Shown piece after piece: positions 21,201 to 30,107 of a stretch of 64,000 bases of DNA. The notes below the pieces were generated by a model that saw only the letters and a program-made list of their open reading frames with translations, ran no database searches and was not told where the DNA came from. Both the position numbers and the translations under genes were made by a program. Source of the DNA: Diplonema japonicum (taxonomy: Eukaryota > Euglenozoa > Diplonemea > Diplonemida > Diplonemidae). The stretch spans positions 310,001-374,000 of the forward strand of contig OZ025660.1 in the NCBI GenBank assembly GCA_964019335.1. Direction: 5' to 3'. Positions within the stretch are counted from its first letter, which is position 1. Every line of letters starts with the position of its first letter.

Positions 21201-22532
21201 GGTTCGGCCTGCTTAGCTTCTTGCTTCCTCGCCTCCGCAATCAGCCACTTTTCGGTGTCCTGTCCTTCCTCTTCTTCTTCTTCTTGTTCATCTTCAGCCT
21301 CGTCTTCATCCTCGTCTTCTTCTCCTTCCGCCATCGGGATGTGCTCCACCGTGTCCGTGCGCCAGAAAAAAAAGAGAAAAAAAAGAGAGAAAAAAAAATA
21401 CCTGCTCCTTGTTCCTCTCGCTCTTCGTAACGAACCTGAAAATCGCAGGCCACGCATCGGGTTGTGTTTTGCACAGGTTTTCCAACACCAGAAGCTCGGG
21501 GTGTCGGACTGCTTGCCATCTTCGGACGAGCCCAGCGACGGCAGACTCAGAAGGGTCCTTGCTGCCTGGTGCTTCTACAAGAGGATGGGATTTATGCTTC
21601 CCAGACGATGGCTGAGGAACTGGGGATGATGAGACGGTGCGGTTATGCCCAGCACGAGAGGTCTTGATGTCCTCTGCAGTGGGGCCAAGCTGGATGGGCG
21701 GCGGGCGGCCTGCCTCGAGCTGGCGGTCGTACTGTGCCTTTGAAGACCGGTAGTCCATGTAACGGTGGTAGAAGCCAAGGGTCACGTTTTCTCCCGAACG
21801 CCGGATAGCTGCAATGACCTCTTTACCCGCAACAGGCTGCCCGTTTACAGTGTACACAACGTGCTCCAAAAAACGCTCAAGTTGTGGAATATCTGCCGCA
21901 GGGGAGCCGTGAGTGATCTCGGTTAGCGTCATTACCCATTCTCCCTAGGAAAAAAAGATTTTTTGGGAAAAAAACAAAAACCAAAGGAATACCTGAAATC
22001 TCAGCCCAACTAAATTATTCTCATTTTTCTTGATTTGCACGTTGTGCGAAACGTCGCATTTCTTCTTCTTCACTCTGCAGAACCCGCACATGGTTTGAGG
22101 GGATGCCGACCACCAGCAAGTACAGTTCTTCACTTCCTTCACTGCGGCATGCGCGTCTTTTCTGTGTGCGAGCTCCGTGTTCTTCCATTGAACGATCTGG
22201 TCTAGAAGCACGACAGCGTGGGATAGAACCTCGGTGAACTTCTTGTGGGGACCCTTTGCTTTTCCTCTACCCCTGCCGCCCTTTGTGGTTACGGTGTAGG
22301 GTTTTTCTTGGAAGTCTTTCAATGCTTGTGCCAAGGCATGAGCCATGCCTGCCGAGGTTTGTTGCTGGAGTATCGGGGCAGGGCAGTCAAAGCTCTCCCA
22401 TATCCCATGCCGTTCCCACTCGCATTTAATAGCTGCTACTGTAGCTGGGTCCAGGCATGAGGTGATGAATGTGAGATCGTCGTCTAGAACGCCTATGTCG
22501 TACTGCTGACGCTGGCTACGCTTGGCCTTTTT

Positions 22533-22564
<32 letters not shown>

Positions 22565-22668
22565 TTTTTGTTTCATACCTCGCTCTTCAAAAAATCAATT
22601 CCACCCAAACTGAACCCCGGTGTGAGGCACCTCCCGTTGGTGGAGGCTGCGGGGGCTGGTACTGTCAT
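18206..22668 (-). CDS. PDZ-like and bromodomain protein (5 exons, one 2.4-kb intron)
   Basis: I assembled five exons, all joined in phase 0: 22668-22579, 22526-21993, 21944-21402, 18971-18357 and 18316-18206, giving 630 residues. Exon 1 (30 codons, MTVPAPAAS) precedes a poly-A intron with donor GTATGA. Exons 2 and 3 make a PDZ-like fold across their junction (LVGLRFQ, then GEWVMTLTEI, then VVYTVNGQPV). Exon 4 holds a bromodomain: YYENIPHPMDL, then DCDAVWSNCRAYNPE, where the Asn after Tyr is the usual acetyl-lysine contact. The C-terminus KKRKI looks like a nuclear signal. The protein probably reads acetylated histones. Joining exon 3 to exon 4 across the LINE-bearing intron rests on phase and splice sites only; two separate genes remain possible. 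Confidence 0.7.
19336..19452. repeat. Direct repeat of about 117 bp, copy 1
   Basis: Starts CAGAAAGGGGTTGTGCAGAGC and ends near GCGTTGGTGTGTCCCC. It recurs at 20015-20131 with only a few changes, 679 bp away, inside the long intron. It may be the edge of a mobile element or a tandemly copied segment. Confidence 0.75.
20015..20131. repeat. Direct repeat of about 117 bp, copy 2
   Basis: Second copy of the 19336-19452 repeat, again preceded by a T run. Downstream of it, unique sequence leads into the LINE 3' tail at about 20285. Confidence 0.75.
20285..21330 (-). mobile_element. 5'-truncated LINE fragment inside an intron
   Basis: The minus-strand frame ending at 20339 encodes the C-terminal part of a LINE ORF2. 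It has a zinc-knuckle-like CDICG...HALWEC, then GMTRRGLEPCTKLHGILPRG, then LRWYAGSRNTSVSTVELALD and RVHTLRSIG, parallel to the full RT ORF at 24508-27486. No reverse transcriptase domain is present, so it is truncated at its 5' side. An acidic stretch (about 30 residues of Glu/Asp) precedes the knuckle. A 3' tail of about 60 bp (20285-20346) is repeated alone at 38327-38388. It lies in the sense direction within intron 3 of the bromodomain gene. Confidence 0.8.
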
Positions 22669-22856
22669 TTCTTGTCCCCTCCCTCCCTCCCCTCTCACGC
22701 CGTCTGCTTGCTAAGGGTGGAAAAGAGGGACCAAAACAAAATAATAGCAATACAAAAAAAAAATGTAGAAATGTTTGTAAAATGTTCCAATGTCTGAAGA
22801 CAGGGTTTTTTTTTCATTCTTTTTTCTCTTTTTATTCGGGGCATTTCATATCCCAA

Positions 22857-22896
<40 letters not shown>

Positions 22897-24289
22897 TTAA
22901 AATAGTGTGGAAATTCACATAGTACCCAAAAAAGAAGAGGTTCTGACGGTCTGACTGGATGATTTAAGAAACGGTCCCTATCAGAAGTTGCGACAGCATT
23001 ACCATAACCTTGAGCAGTAGTCCCGACAGAGGCCCTAGAAAGGGGCAGAAACGAGGCACTAGTGCGGTGAGCGCAACAACGCAAACCTTTGAACCTATTA
23101 AATTGTCCAGTTTCCCTTCTTTTTTTTTTCTTTCTTTTTCAGGCAGGCATTCTTTTAAGGCAATAAGTGAAAGTTCTCCCATCTCACGATTTCTTTTTTT
23201 TTTTTTTTTCCCCTTTCAACACCGAACTGAAAAAAGAAGACCTTGGCTCTTGAACGCGCATCCGCACCACCTCTGTGGTTTGAAGTTCTGATATTAGATA
23301 GGAGCGTGAAGAAAGGGGAGAGAGCTTTTTTTTCCCTTTTTTTTCTTCTTTTTTCTTTTTTGAAACATGCATGCAGCGCAGCTAGGTGTAAAATAGTCGA
23401 CAGTTGTCTGATTGAAGTGTTTCAGACCAGGAAAGCCGCCCTTAGTACTATATTTTTCATTATTTCTTTTTTTTCTTTTTTTTTTTGGAACAGAACGAAT
23501 ATAAAAGAAAAAAACAAAACAGAAAAAAAAATATCATAGCTAAAAGATGAGTCATAATTTAACTCGAGTTTTTCGGAAAGTCGAGTAAAATGTCCTCGTG
23601 AACAGTAGGTTTTCAGTTCACCTTTCCGGTCATTTGAGTCGCGCAACTGCTCTTGCCCGCTTTAAAGACCCCCAGGGGCTGTTGGCAGAGAAACAGGAAA
23701 CGTTTCCATTTTCAAAAAAAAAAAAGAAAAAAAAAAAGAAAAAAGCTTGGAAAAGCGTTTCTTTGCCAAACATAGCCCCTGGGGGTGGGGGTGGGGGAGG
23801 AAAAGAATTTTTTTGAAAGGGGTTGAGGGCTTCCCCCCCCATACTGAAGCCCCATAATTTAACCCGGAATACAAAAGAAAAAAAAAAAAAAACTCGATGA
23901 TTTAAAGGAAGCCGGTGGGGGCACCCTGCACAAGCACCATTTACTTGATTACAGGGGCGTCGTGTCCTTAATGCGTGCGGTGTGCAGCTCCCCAGCCGGG
24001 GCGCCCCGGGTAACCAAGATTCTGAGCCCGTGTAGTTTGCTGCCTGTTCGCCACCCAGAGCATCTGCTTCTTCCACTTGGGCGCTACCGGTGATGACCGA
24101 CGGGGAGGTCAACAGCGAACAACACATCTGATGTACTTCTTTATATTTCCATGTTATCCCCACCACCTGAAAAAAAAAAAAAAAAAGACCCCATATTTAC
24201 ACTTTTCAACTTATGGGACTCACGAGTTAAATTATGAGGCCCTTTGTTGGAAGAAGAAGGTGATGATGGGAAACAAAACAAAAAATCGA
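22669..24289. other. Noncoding spacer upstream of the bromodomain gene
   Basis: About 1.6 kb with long homopolymers (an A run of about 35 near 22861, poly-A near 23720). The minus-strand frame at 23630-24166 is low complexity with no domain, so I do not call it. A GC-rich patch near 23990-24010 (GCCGGGGCGCCCCGGG) is palindromic. No gene seen. Confidence 0.5.
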
Positions 24290-24440
24290 TAACATTTCAG
24301 TGTGCAGGGAGGGCTCACTGTTCAAGAAATCACACCTATCTGCCACCGTTCTATGATTGTGCTTGCGGCTGTTTGTCGCAAGAGATGAGATAGCCGGCAT
24401 CGGAGGCGTGCTAGGCGGTTTGTCTCCAAGAGGTATCTCA
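24290..24440 (-). mobile_element. LINE 3'-end stub
   Basis: Imperfect copy of the last 150 bp or so of the adjacent full LINE (24470-24640). Shared blocks in minus orientation are CCTAGCACG, ATCTCATC, GCGACAAACAGCC, AGAACGGTG and CTGCACACTGAAAT (CCGCACACCGAAAT in the other copy). Both copies run into T on the sense strand. This is either a very short insertion next to the long one or a tandem tail duplication. Confidence 0.7.
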
Positions 24441-24469
24441 AAAAAAAAAAAAAAAAAATTTGATAAATT

Positions 24470-27400
24470 TCGGTGTGCGGGTGGGTGCTCACCGTTCAGG
24501 GAGAAATTCACACTAATCGGTCACCGTTCTGCGGTTGCTGTCTGGTGCCTGCAATGGCTGTTTGTCGCGATGAGATGGACGGCATCTGGGCGAGAAACAT
24601 TGCTTGGAGTCGTGCTAGGTAGGGGGCGGTTTGGCTCGAGGAGAAGAGTGGTCTCCTGTCGTAGCCGTGTGTCGTCGGGCCCCCAAGATGTCGAAGGGTG
24701 TGTACCCTTGTCTTTGCGTTGGCGGGGAAAGCATTCTTCCCACTCTTTGCTGTGCATTTCTGAATACGTCCTAAGATGTATCGCATCCTTCCAGCCTTCT
24801 CTGTGAGCCAGTCCTGGTCGTCGAGGGGTCCAGCCAAGGACTGCCGGGTGGCCTGCTCATAGTCTACTGCGAGCTCCATCGTCGTGACGGACGTCAACTT
24901 CCTGCCTGCGTACCATCTTAGGCTTTTCAGCCACCTGAGGACGCTCTTCATGTAGAACATTAGGACCTTTCCCGACGCTCCGTTCGATTTCAACAGCTCC
25001 ACTGTGGGCACAGTGTGCTGCTTCCCCGTTGTGATCTCATCCCACGGGTTGGTGGTGAGGATTCTGGTGCTCCGTTCAGCCGCTCTGGCGTCTCGTCTTG
25101 ACACGACATCCAACAGGTATCGTTGCACGACTGCCGCCTGTTGCTTCGCAGCCCCCGTTGCGCCCCTTGGAATGATCCCGTGGAGGGCGGTCACTGCAGG
25201 TAGGTCACTTCGTGTCATCCCGCCATATCTTTCGTTTGTCAGGGCAGCTCTCGCTGGTGCACATTCCCATAGGGCGTGCTCCGTGACTTCTGTCGTCGTC
25301 TGGCATCGATGGTCGCAGACGTCGCACGCAAGAGACGAGCTTTCCACACCCTCACGTTCATCCAATTGCTTCCCCCACACTCGAGGGTGTACCGTGAACA
25401 CTGCACCGCTGATGATCCGCCGCAGTCTGTACGATATCAGCGGTCTCCGTGACTGGAGCTTCCTCCACCAGGCGTTCGTGGACGGACATGCACCCGCTTC
25501 CATTCCAGCAAAAGACGACCTGCCGTGGATCAATTCCTTTGCAACAGCCGGTCTGATCGCCTGTCTTACTTCATGGCGTCTCGCACTGGGCACCAGAGCG
25601 CGCAAACCTTCAATGAAGGACCACCCCTTGTTCAGGAAGGGTAGCCACCTCTTCAGCAAGACCCCTAGCGGCCCCCTCTCCTCGTCGTCCTCTCGCTCCC
25701 GGTACAGTGTAACAATCTCATTGACTCGCTGCCACAGTTGTGGGGAGGTGAGGCTTTCTCGCACCAGGCAGTTCACCGTGTTGTAAACAATCTTCGCTTG
25801 TGGATATGCTGTGTGTCCAGGTAACAGCACATTGAGCACAGCCATCGGGGATCTCATCCTGAAGCGCGGTCCCCATAGGGAAGTCACCGTCGCTGTACAG
25901 AGTTTCTTCAGCTGGTTGTCAGACGGCGCAGCGTAGGTCGTACCGTATAGACAGGATGGTAGCACAGTGCCCGTCAGCATTGACGCCTTGTTCCCGAAGC
26001 TTAATGGCAATGCACCAAGCCGGGACAAACGGCCTTCGGCGGAATGTAGCTTGTCCAAACTATGTTTCCCGTTCATGTTCAGGATCACGCCAAGCGCCTT
26101 GATCCCCTTCGTCACTCTGAACGATGAGCCTGTGCACTTCAACCAAGGGCCGATCTCATCCTTCGTCGAGAATGCTTGTGACTTGTTTTCGTTAAGGCGC
26201 ATGCCTGTCCGCTCGCAAAACTCGATTGTTTTGTTGGTCGCTCTCTTGAGTACCTCGACCAAACGCGCAAGTAGGTACGCGTCGTCCGCGTACGACAGCG
26301 ATCGCGAGCCAGGTACCTCAGCAATCACGCACTTCACCATCACTGACACCAGAGCGTTCACCAGGATGACGGAGATTGGACACCCTTGGAGAATTCCATT
26401 TGTCACGTGGAACTCGGAACCCACGCCAGTAGGGAAGCGGAAACGTCTTTTGAGGCCTGCGTACATCGCTTTGAGCGGGGTCAGTATCCTCTGGTGCAAA
26501 CCCAGGTCTTGCATAAGCCCGAACGCTACTTTCTGTGGCACCCTGTCGAAGCACTTGACGAAGTCCAGTGCTATGCCGTTAAGAGGGGTGTTGGTCAGCA
26601 TCGCCGTCTCCAGCTGCGTGCTGAGCTCCATCAGGATGCTGTCCGTCCCGTGACGTGGTCGAAAACCATGCTGCGAGTCGTCCGCCCATTTCTCTTGCCA
26701 TGGCGATATATCACGCAACCTGGCACAGGCCCACAGTCTGTAGACCGCACTCGTGACTGTGATGGGGCGGTGGTTGAGCGGAGTCCTCTCGCCTCCCTTC
26801 GGGATCAGCGTAACCAACGCCGTCAGGAGTGCCTTCGGCCACTTCCCTGTCACCTCGATGGCGTTGAAGAGCATCGCCCACGCATCCAACAATACATTTG
26901 GCATAGCGCGAAGTTCTGCCATCCTCCACCCATCAACTCCCGGTGCTGTCCTCGTCGATTTCTTGGCCAGAACTGCTCTCAGATCAGCCCCTGTCAGTGG
27001 CTGGAGCACCATGTCATGCGTCGAGATGTATGGCCCGTATCTAGCCTTGAAAGCCTCGTACGATGGTTCTTCATGCCCTTCACCGTACATCTGGAGCACG
27101 CCGTCCCATTCCGCGTGCATCATCCTGTCCATCTCGTCGAGGTCTGCGGTCAGCACTCCGCCGCTCTCCACTGCCTGCGCCGCTGACGTAGAAGTGTTTT
27201 TCACAAAGGCGGTCATCCCCCTCCGCTCCTCCTGGAACTGGGTGTTGATCCTCGCCTCGTACTTCTTCTCCCGCTCCACTCTCGTGTCCTTTGCGATCTC
27301 GCGTAGTAGCGAGGAGAGGTTGTCGTCTAGCAGTTGAAGTCTGGTGACAATCGACTCCAGGTCATCCTTCAGCAAGTTCCTATCAAATACTGGAGGGTTC

Positions 27401-27524
27401 GGCAGTTTCTCCAGCAAACTCAGAGCATTCGCCCAAGTCTTCAACAGAACTACTGGCATGTTGCACACTTGTCCCTTGTCAATCATCACCTGGATTTCCG
27501 CGCTGATGTGTGCAAGCTTCCTCT
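24470..27524 (-). mobile_element. LINE-type retrotransposon with intact RT ORF
   Basis: About 3 kb, bounded by a T run on its upstream side (27525-27542) and by a T-run 3' end near 24440-24457. It carries one long ORF with reverse transcriptase. No apurinic endonuclease region and no ORF1 are present, so the element is probably 5'-truncated. It is oriented with the host genes. Four related fragments lie within 8 kb. Confidence 0.85.
24508..27486 (-). CDS. LINE reverse transcriptase (ORF2-like)
   Basis: 992 residues from the first ATG at 27486, with no frameshift or stop. The frame stays open upstream to about 27522 without another ATG, so the native start may be lost. RT blocks are in order: APGVDGWRMAEL, LIPKGG with NHRPIT, QHGFRPRHGTDS, motif A DFVKCFDRVP, motif B GILQGCPISV and motif C YADD at 399-402. 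A C-x2-C-x12-H-x4-C knuckle (CDVCD...HALWEC) follows, then a 200-residue C-terminal domain shared with the fragments at 20.3 and 28.1 kb. The usual N-terminal endonuclease is absent. The intact catalytic YADD suggests recent mobility of the family. Confidence 0.92.
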   Translation of the reverse strand: MIDKGQVCNMPVVLLKTWANALSLLEKLPNPPVFDRNLLKDDLESIVTRLQLLDDNLSSLLREIAKDTRVEREKKYEARINTQFQEERRGMTAFVKNTSTSAAQAVESGGVLTADLDEMDRMMHAEWDGVLQMYGEGHEEPSYEAFKARYGPYISTHDMVLQPLTGADLRAVLAKKSTRTAPGVDGWRMAELRAMPNVLLDAWAMLFNAIEVTGKWPKALLTALVTLIPKGGERTPLNHRPITVTSAVYRLWACARLRDISPWQEKWADDSQHGFRPRHGTDSILMELSTQLETAMLTNTPLNGIALDFVKCFDRVPQKVAFGLMQDLGLHQRILTPLKAMYAGLKRRFRFPTGVGSEFHVTNGILQGCPISVILVNALVSVMVKCVIAEVPGSRSLSYADDAYLLARLVEVLKRATNKTIEFCERTGMRLNENKSQAFSTKDEIGPWLKCTGSSFRVTKGIKALGVILNMNGKHSLDKLHSAEGRLSRLGALPLSFGNKASMLTGTVLPSCLYGTTYAAPSDNQLKKLCTATVTSLWGPRFRMRSPMAVLNVLLPGHTAYPQAKIVYNTVNCLVRESLTSPQLWQRVNEIVTLYREREDDEERGPLGVLLKRWLPFLNKGWSFIEGLRALVPSARRHEVRQAIRPAVAKELIHGRSSFAGMEAGACPSTNAWWRKLQSRRPLISYRLRRIISGAVFTVHPRVWGKQLDEREGVESSSLACDVCDHRCQTTTEVTEHALWECAPARAALTNERYGGMTRSDLPAVTALHGIIPRGATGAAKQQAAVVQRYLLDVVSRRDARAAERSTRILTTNPWDEITTGKQHTVPTVELLKSNGASGKVLMFYMKSVLRWLKSLRWYAGRKLTSVTTMELAVDYEQATRQSLAGPLDDQDWLTEKAGRMRYILGRIQKCTAKSGKNAFPANAKTRVHTLRHLGGPTTHGYDRRPLFSSSQTAPYLARLQAMFLAQMPSISSRQTAIAGTRQQPQNGDRLV

Positions 27525-27526
27525 AA

Positions 27527-27585
27527 AAAAAAAAAAAAAAAGAAACATTTAAGGGTACCTGCGGTATGTGGCAGGACGCCTGACA
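27527..27585. repeat. Short duplicated sequence at the LINE 5' edge, copy 1
   Basis: A poly-A run, then ACATTTAAGGGTACCTGCGG and TATGTGGCAGGACGCCT. The same segment with its own A run recurs at 27868-27930. On the minus strand it reads as a possible splice donor (CCGCAG then GTACCC) followed by a T run and TAG, that is, like a short intron at the head of the LINE frame. Confidence 0.65.
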
Positions 27586-27597
27586 AAAAAAGAAGAA

Positions 27598-27765
27598 GAA
27601 GAGAGGCTCGAGGAGAAAAGTGTCTCTTGTCATCGCCATGTACCGTTGGGCCCCTCGACTCGACAAGCTGTGCTACCCCCCCTTTTGCTGCGCACCTTTA
27701 TGACATTCTATTGGACTTCGCGAGCACGGTCTTGGTCATCAAGCGGGCCCTTTAAAAAAAAAAAA
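27598..27765 (-). mobile_element. Degraded LINE fragment with internal deletion
   Basis: GGCTCGAGGAGAAAAGTGTC and GCCATGTACCGTTGGGCCCC parallel 24643-24690 of the RT-bearing LINE. A second block, GGTCTTGGTCATCAAGCGGG, parallels about 24806-24830. The sequence between is shortened. No open frame remains. Confidence 0.55.
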
Positions 27766-28069
27766 GAAAACTAGTATAATAATGTAATGCCAATAATGGA
27801 AATCGAAAACAGAGGGTGGGGGAGGGGGGTGTCAAACTTTACAATAATATCCCATACTTGGCCGGCAAAAAAAAAAAAAAAAAAAAAAGAGACATTTAAG
27901 GGTACCTGCGGTATGTGGCAGGACGCCTTTGGAAAAAAAAAACTTTTTACCCCTCTTTTATTTTTTAGTACATTGACACTCCGAAGCCCTCATAAGACCC
28001 CCGCGACTTCGGTACCAAAAAAAAAAAAAAAAAAAAAAAAAACTCATAGTAAAAGACAATCCCACTCGA
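27766..28069. other. Low-complexity spacer within the LINE nest
   Basis: About 300 bp of poly-A runs and unique sequence, including the second copy (27868-27930) of the LINE-edge repeat. No gene seen. Confidence 0.5.
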
Positions 28070-28730
28070 GGACAGCCTCTTGTGGTGTGAGTTCCTATCT
28101 ATTAATGCTCCCCTTCTGGAGCATAGCCTTCGTTCCTATTGTCGCCTTTAAAGCTTTTCGTAGTCTCGACACGCGTTCTTTCTTGTATGTCCCTTTCAAC
28201 TCCTGTAGCTTTTGCGCTGTCTGTCTTGATGCGAAGATCGGTCTCCTGTTAAAGCCTATTGCAGCCTTGCCTCCGATCGCTGTGAGGGACTTGACCCTCT
28301 TTGCCCCGTCCGCAGGGAAGGGGCGTCTTATCCGTCTCGTTCTGCACTGCGTTGGCTCTTTCCACCAACAGCTTGATTCTGCGTGCCTTCCTCTGCATGT
28401 TGCAGACTCCCAGTGACTTACCGGTTGTCTCCTCAAAGTCGAGTGCAAGTTCAGCTGCCGAAACCTCCGAGTCGGTGTCGCCCTCCACCCATCGCAGCTT
28501 TCCCATCCATTCCAGTAGTGGTTCCCCGAATTGCTCCAGCAGTCCCACCACTGTCCCCAGCTGTGCTGTCGTCGGTACCGGGGTCACTTTGCCTGTCACT
28601 TCCCGCTCCTATGGTAGCTTCTTGTTGCCGCCTTCTGCCTGCATCAGCCCTTCGTCCCGCTTTTCCACCACCATTGCCAGGTATCGCTGCAGCTTCTCCA
28701 GGTGTTCGAACCCGTTCCCCCTTCGTGGAA
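28070..28730 (-). pseudogene. Frameshifted LINE 3' fragment
   Basis: Pieces of the LINE C-terminal domain appear in several frames. These are LQRYLAMVVEKRDEG and later LEWMGKLRWVEG with VSAAELALDFEETTGKSLG, then in another frame KRVKSLTAIGGKAAIGFNRR and PIFASRQTAQKLQELKG. At least one in-frame TAG and frameshifts break it. It is the same domain as at 20339-21240 but a more decayed copy, in the same orientation. Confidence 0.78.
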
Positions 28731-28787
28731 AAAAAAAAAAAAAAAACTTTTCCAAAGAGTTGTGTAAGGGCTAGGAGGACATGTGAC

Positions 28788-30107
28788 TTAATCACCCCTC
28801 TGAATGGACGGCTCTCTCCTCGCACTTCTTCCGGGAGACGCTGAAATAGAACGCATAACACCGGCAAGACCGACACCCTCCCTCGACTCCGACCGAGCGA
28901 CAGAAGCGGGCCGCGAGGGAACAGAGAGGGTACTGACACAATCCGGGCAGGCTATCACGTCTGACCGAGCATTCTTACAAGAATTGCAAACCGGTTTTGA
29001 GCAAATGGTGCACCAGGTGTCGTGTTTTGAAGAACACGACGAACAAGGTGTGTATGAGTGCCAACGGGTGGGAACGATGGTTTGATTGCACAAAGGACAC
29101 TTTGGATGTGTGAATAACCATTTTCGAAGGCACCCCAAATGGGCCACATGACCGCATGACAGCACGGGTGCTTCATGAACCAATGTGTCCAAACAAATAG
29201 GGCAATCGTCGTTCATAGCTTTTTTCGACAACGGGAGTTCGCTGATAATGAGGTATTGTCTTGTAAAGGCGTACACAGCAGAAGCAGGGACGATAACACG
29301 CACGACCCAGGTCTCATTACGGAGCAACGCGGACACAAGGAACTTCATGCCCTTCACGGTAGTGTCTTCGCTGGGGAAGGCGGAAAACACATGGTAATAT
29401 ACCGTTGTGAGCAAACCAAGACCTTCGCAAAAAACAGCGACTGCATCTGGAATAACCTCTTTTGCCGAATCAGGCACCCTGCAAGAAATCACAACAAACC
29501 CCATCAACTGCACAATTGCCTGTATGACAGTGTACCATATATCAAGCTTCAACAACCACAATAATGGAAATGTTTCGTTGCCTACATGCACGATGCAGTA
29601 AACACCGAACGCTGCGGTGAAGGTGTGAAGGAGGACGGAGGACACACGATGTGCAATGTGAGCGGGGGAGAAAAGCGCTGTTTTACTGTTTGAGATAAGT
29701 CGTTCAAGCACGTTGAAATATAAGCAGGTGAAGATGAAGAGAGTTTGCTCGATTCTCGTGTGAGATTCTGCTTCTCCAGACGAGACCACACAGTACATAG
29801 CTGTATACTTTAAAAAGAGTGTGCTGTAAGGGTCTGCCATAGTTGTTGTGTAGAATCTCCCGCTGCCATTAATGATTTCGGTGGCGATGAGTTGCAAGAG
29901 GTAGCCCTGTGCGAGCACTAAGCCGCAGAATTGGTCGCCAAAGCCATTCCAGGCTGCCACCATGGGGAACCCCACCCCGCCTCCTCGTAGCCACGCGGCC
30001 TTGCCTGCGTACCAAGCAGCAAGGACGCCTTCGACAGCCCACCATAGTTTTAATCCTTGCAGTACTATGCTCCCGCTGGCGTACTCTTCTTGGTGGGATT
30101 CTTCCAT
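28788..30107 (-). CDS. Multi-pass membrane RING-H2 protein, Hrd1-like
   Basis: Intronless, 439 residues. Six to seven hydrophobic segments occupy residues about 15-290, followed by a RING-H2 finger at 302-343 (DDCPICLDTL, SCGHVAHLGCLRKWL, CPLCN). This is the layout of ER membrane E3 ligases such as Hrd1/synoviolin, which ubiquitinate substrates of ER-associated degradation. A second Cys-rich group follows (CSSC, CTIC, CNSC, CPDC; about residues 355-395) and may bind more zinc, then a Ser/Arg-rich tail. The RING and topology are visible; the Hrd1 assignment is inference from architecture, and other membrane RING families are possible. An RHBDL4-type protease 14 kb away serves a related pathway. 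Confidence 0.78.
   Translation of the reverse strand: MEESHQEEYASGSIVLQGLKLWWAVEGVLAAWYAGKAAWLRGGGVGFPMVAAWNGFGDQFCGLVLAQGYLLQLIATEIINGSGRFYTTTMADPYSTLFLKYTAMYCVVSSGEAESHTRIEQTLFIFTCLYFNVLERLISNSKTALFSPAHIAHRVSSVLLHTFTAAFGVYCIVHVGNETFPLLWLLKLDIWYTVIQAIVQLMGFVVISCRVPDSAKEVIPDAVAVFCEGLGLLTTVYYHVFSAFPSEDTTVKGMKFLVSALLRNETWVVRVIVPASAVYAFTRQYLIISELPLSKKAMNDDCPICLDTLVHEAPVLSCGHVAHLGCLRKWLFTHPKCPLCNQTIVPTRWHSYTPCSSCSSKHDTWCTICSKPVCNSCKNARSDVIACPDCVSTLSVPSRPASVARSESREGVGLAGVMRSISASPGRSARREPSIQRGD

Noticed and set aside
23985-24012. GC palindrome near 23990 as part of a tRNA or hairpin RNA gene
   Set aside because: No acceptor, anticodon or T-arm pattern could be fitted around it.
23630-24166. Minus-strand frame of 178 codons
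   Set aside because: It contains poly-Phe, poly-Pro and poly-Gly runs from homopolymers, has no domain, and lies in a repeat-rich spacer.
28804-29085. Plus-strand frame over the C-terminus of the RING gene
   Set aside because: Antisense shadow; the minus-strand Cys/His pattern is clearly the coding one.
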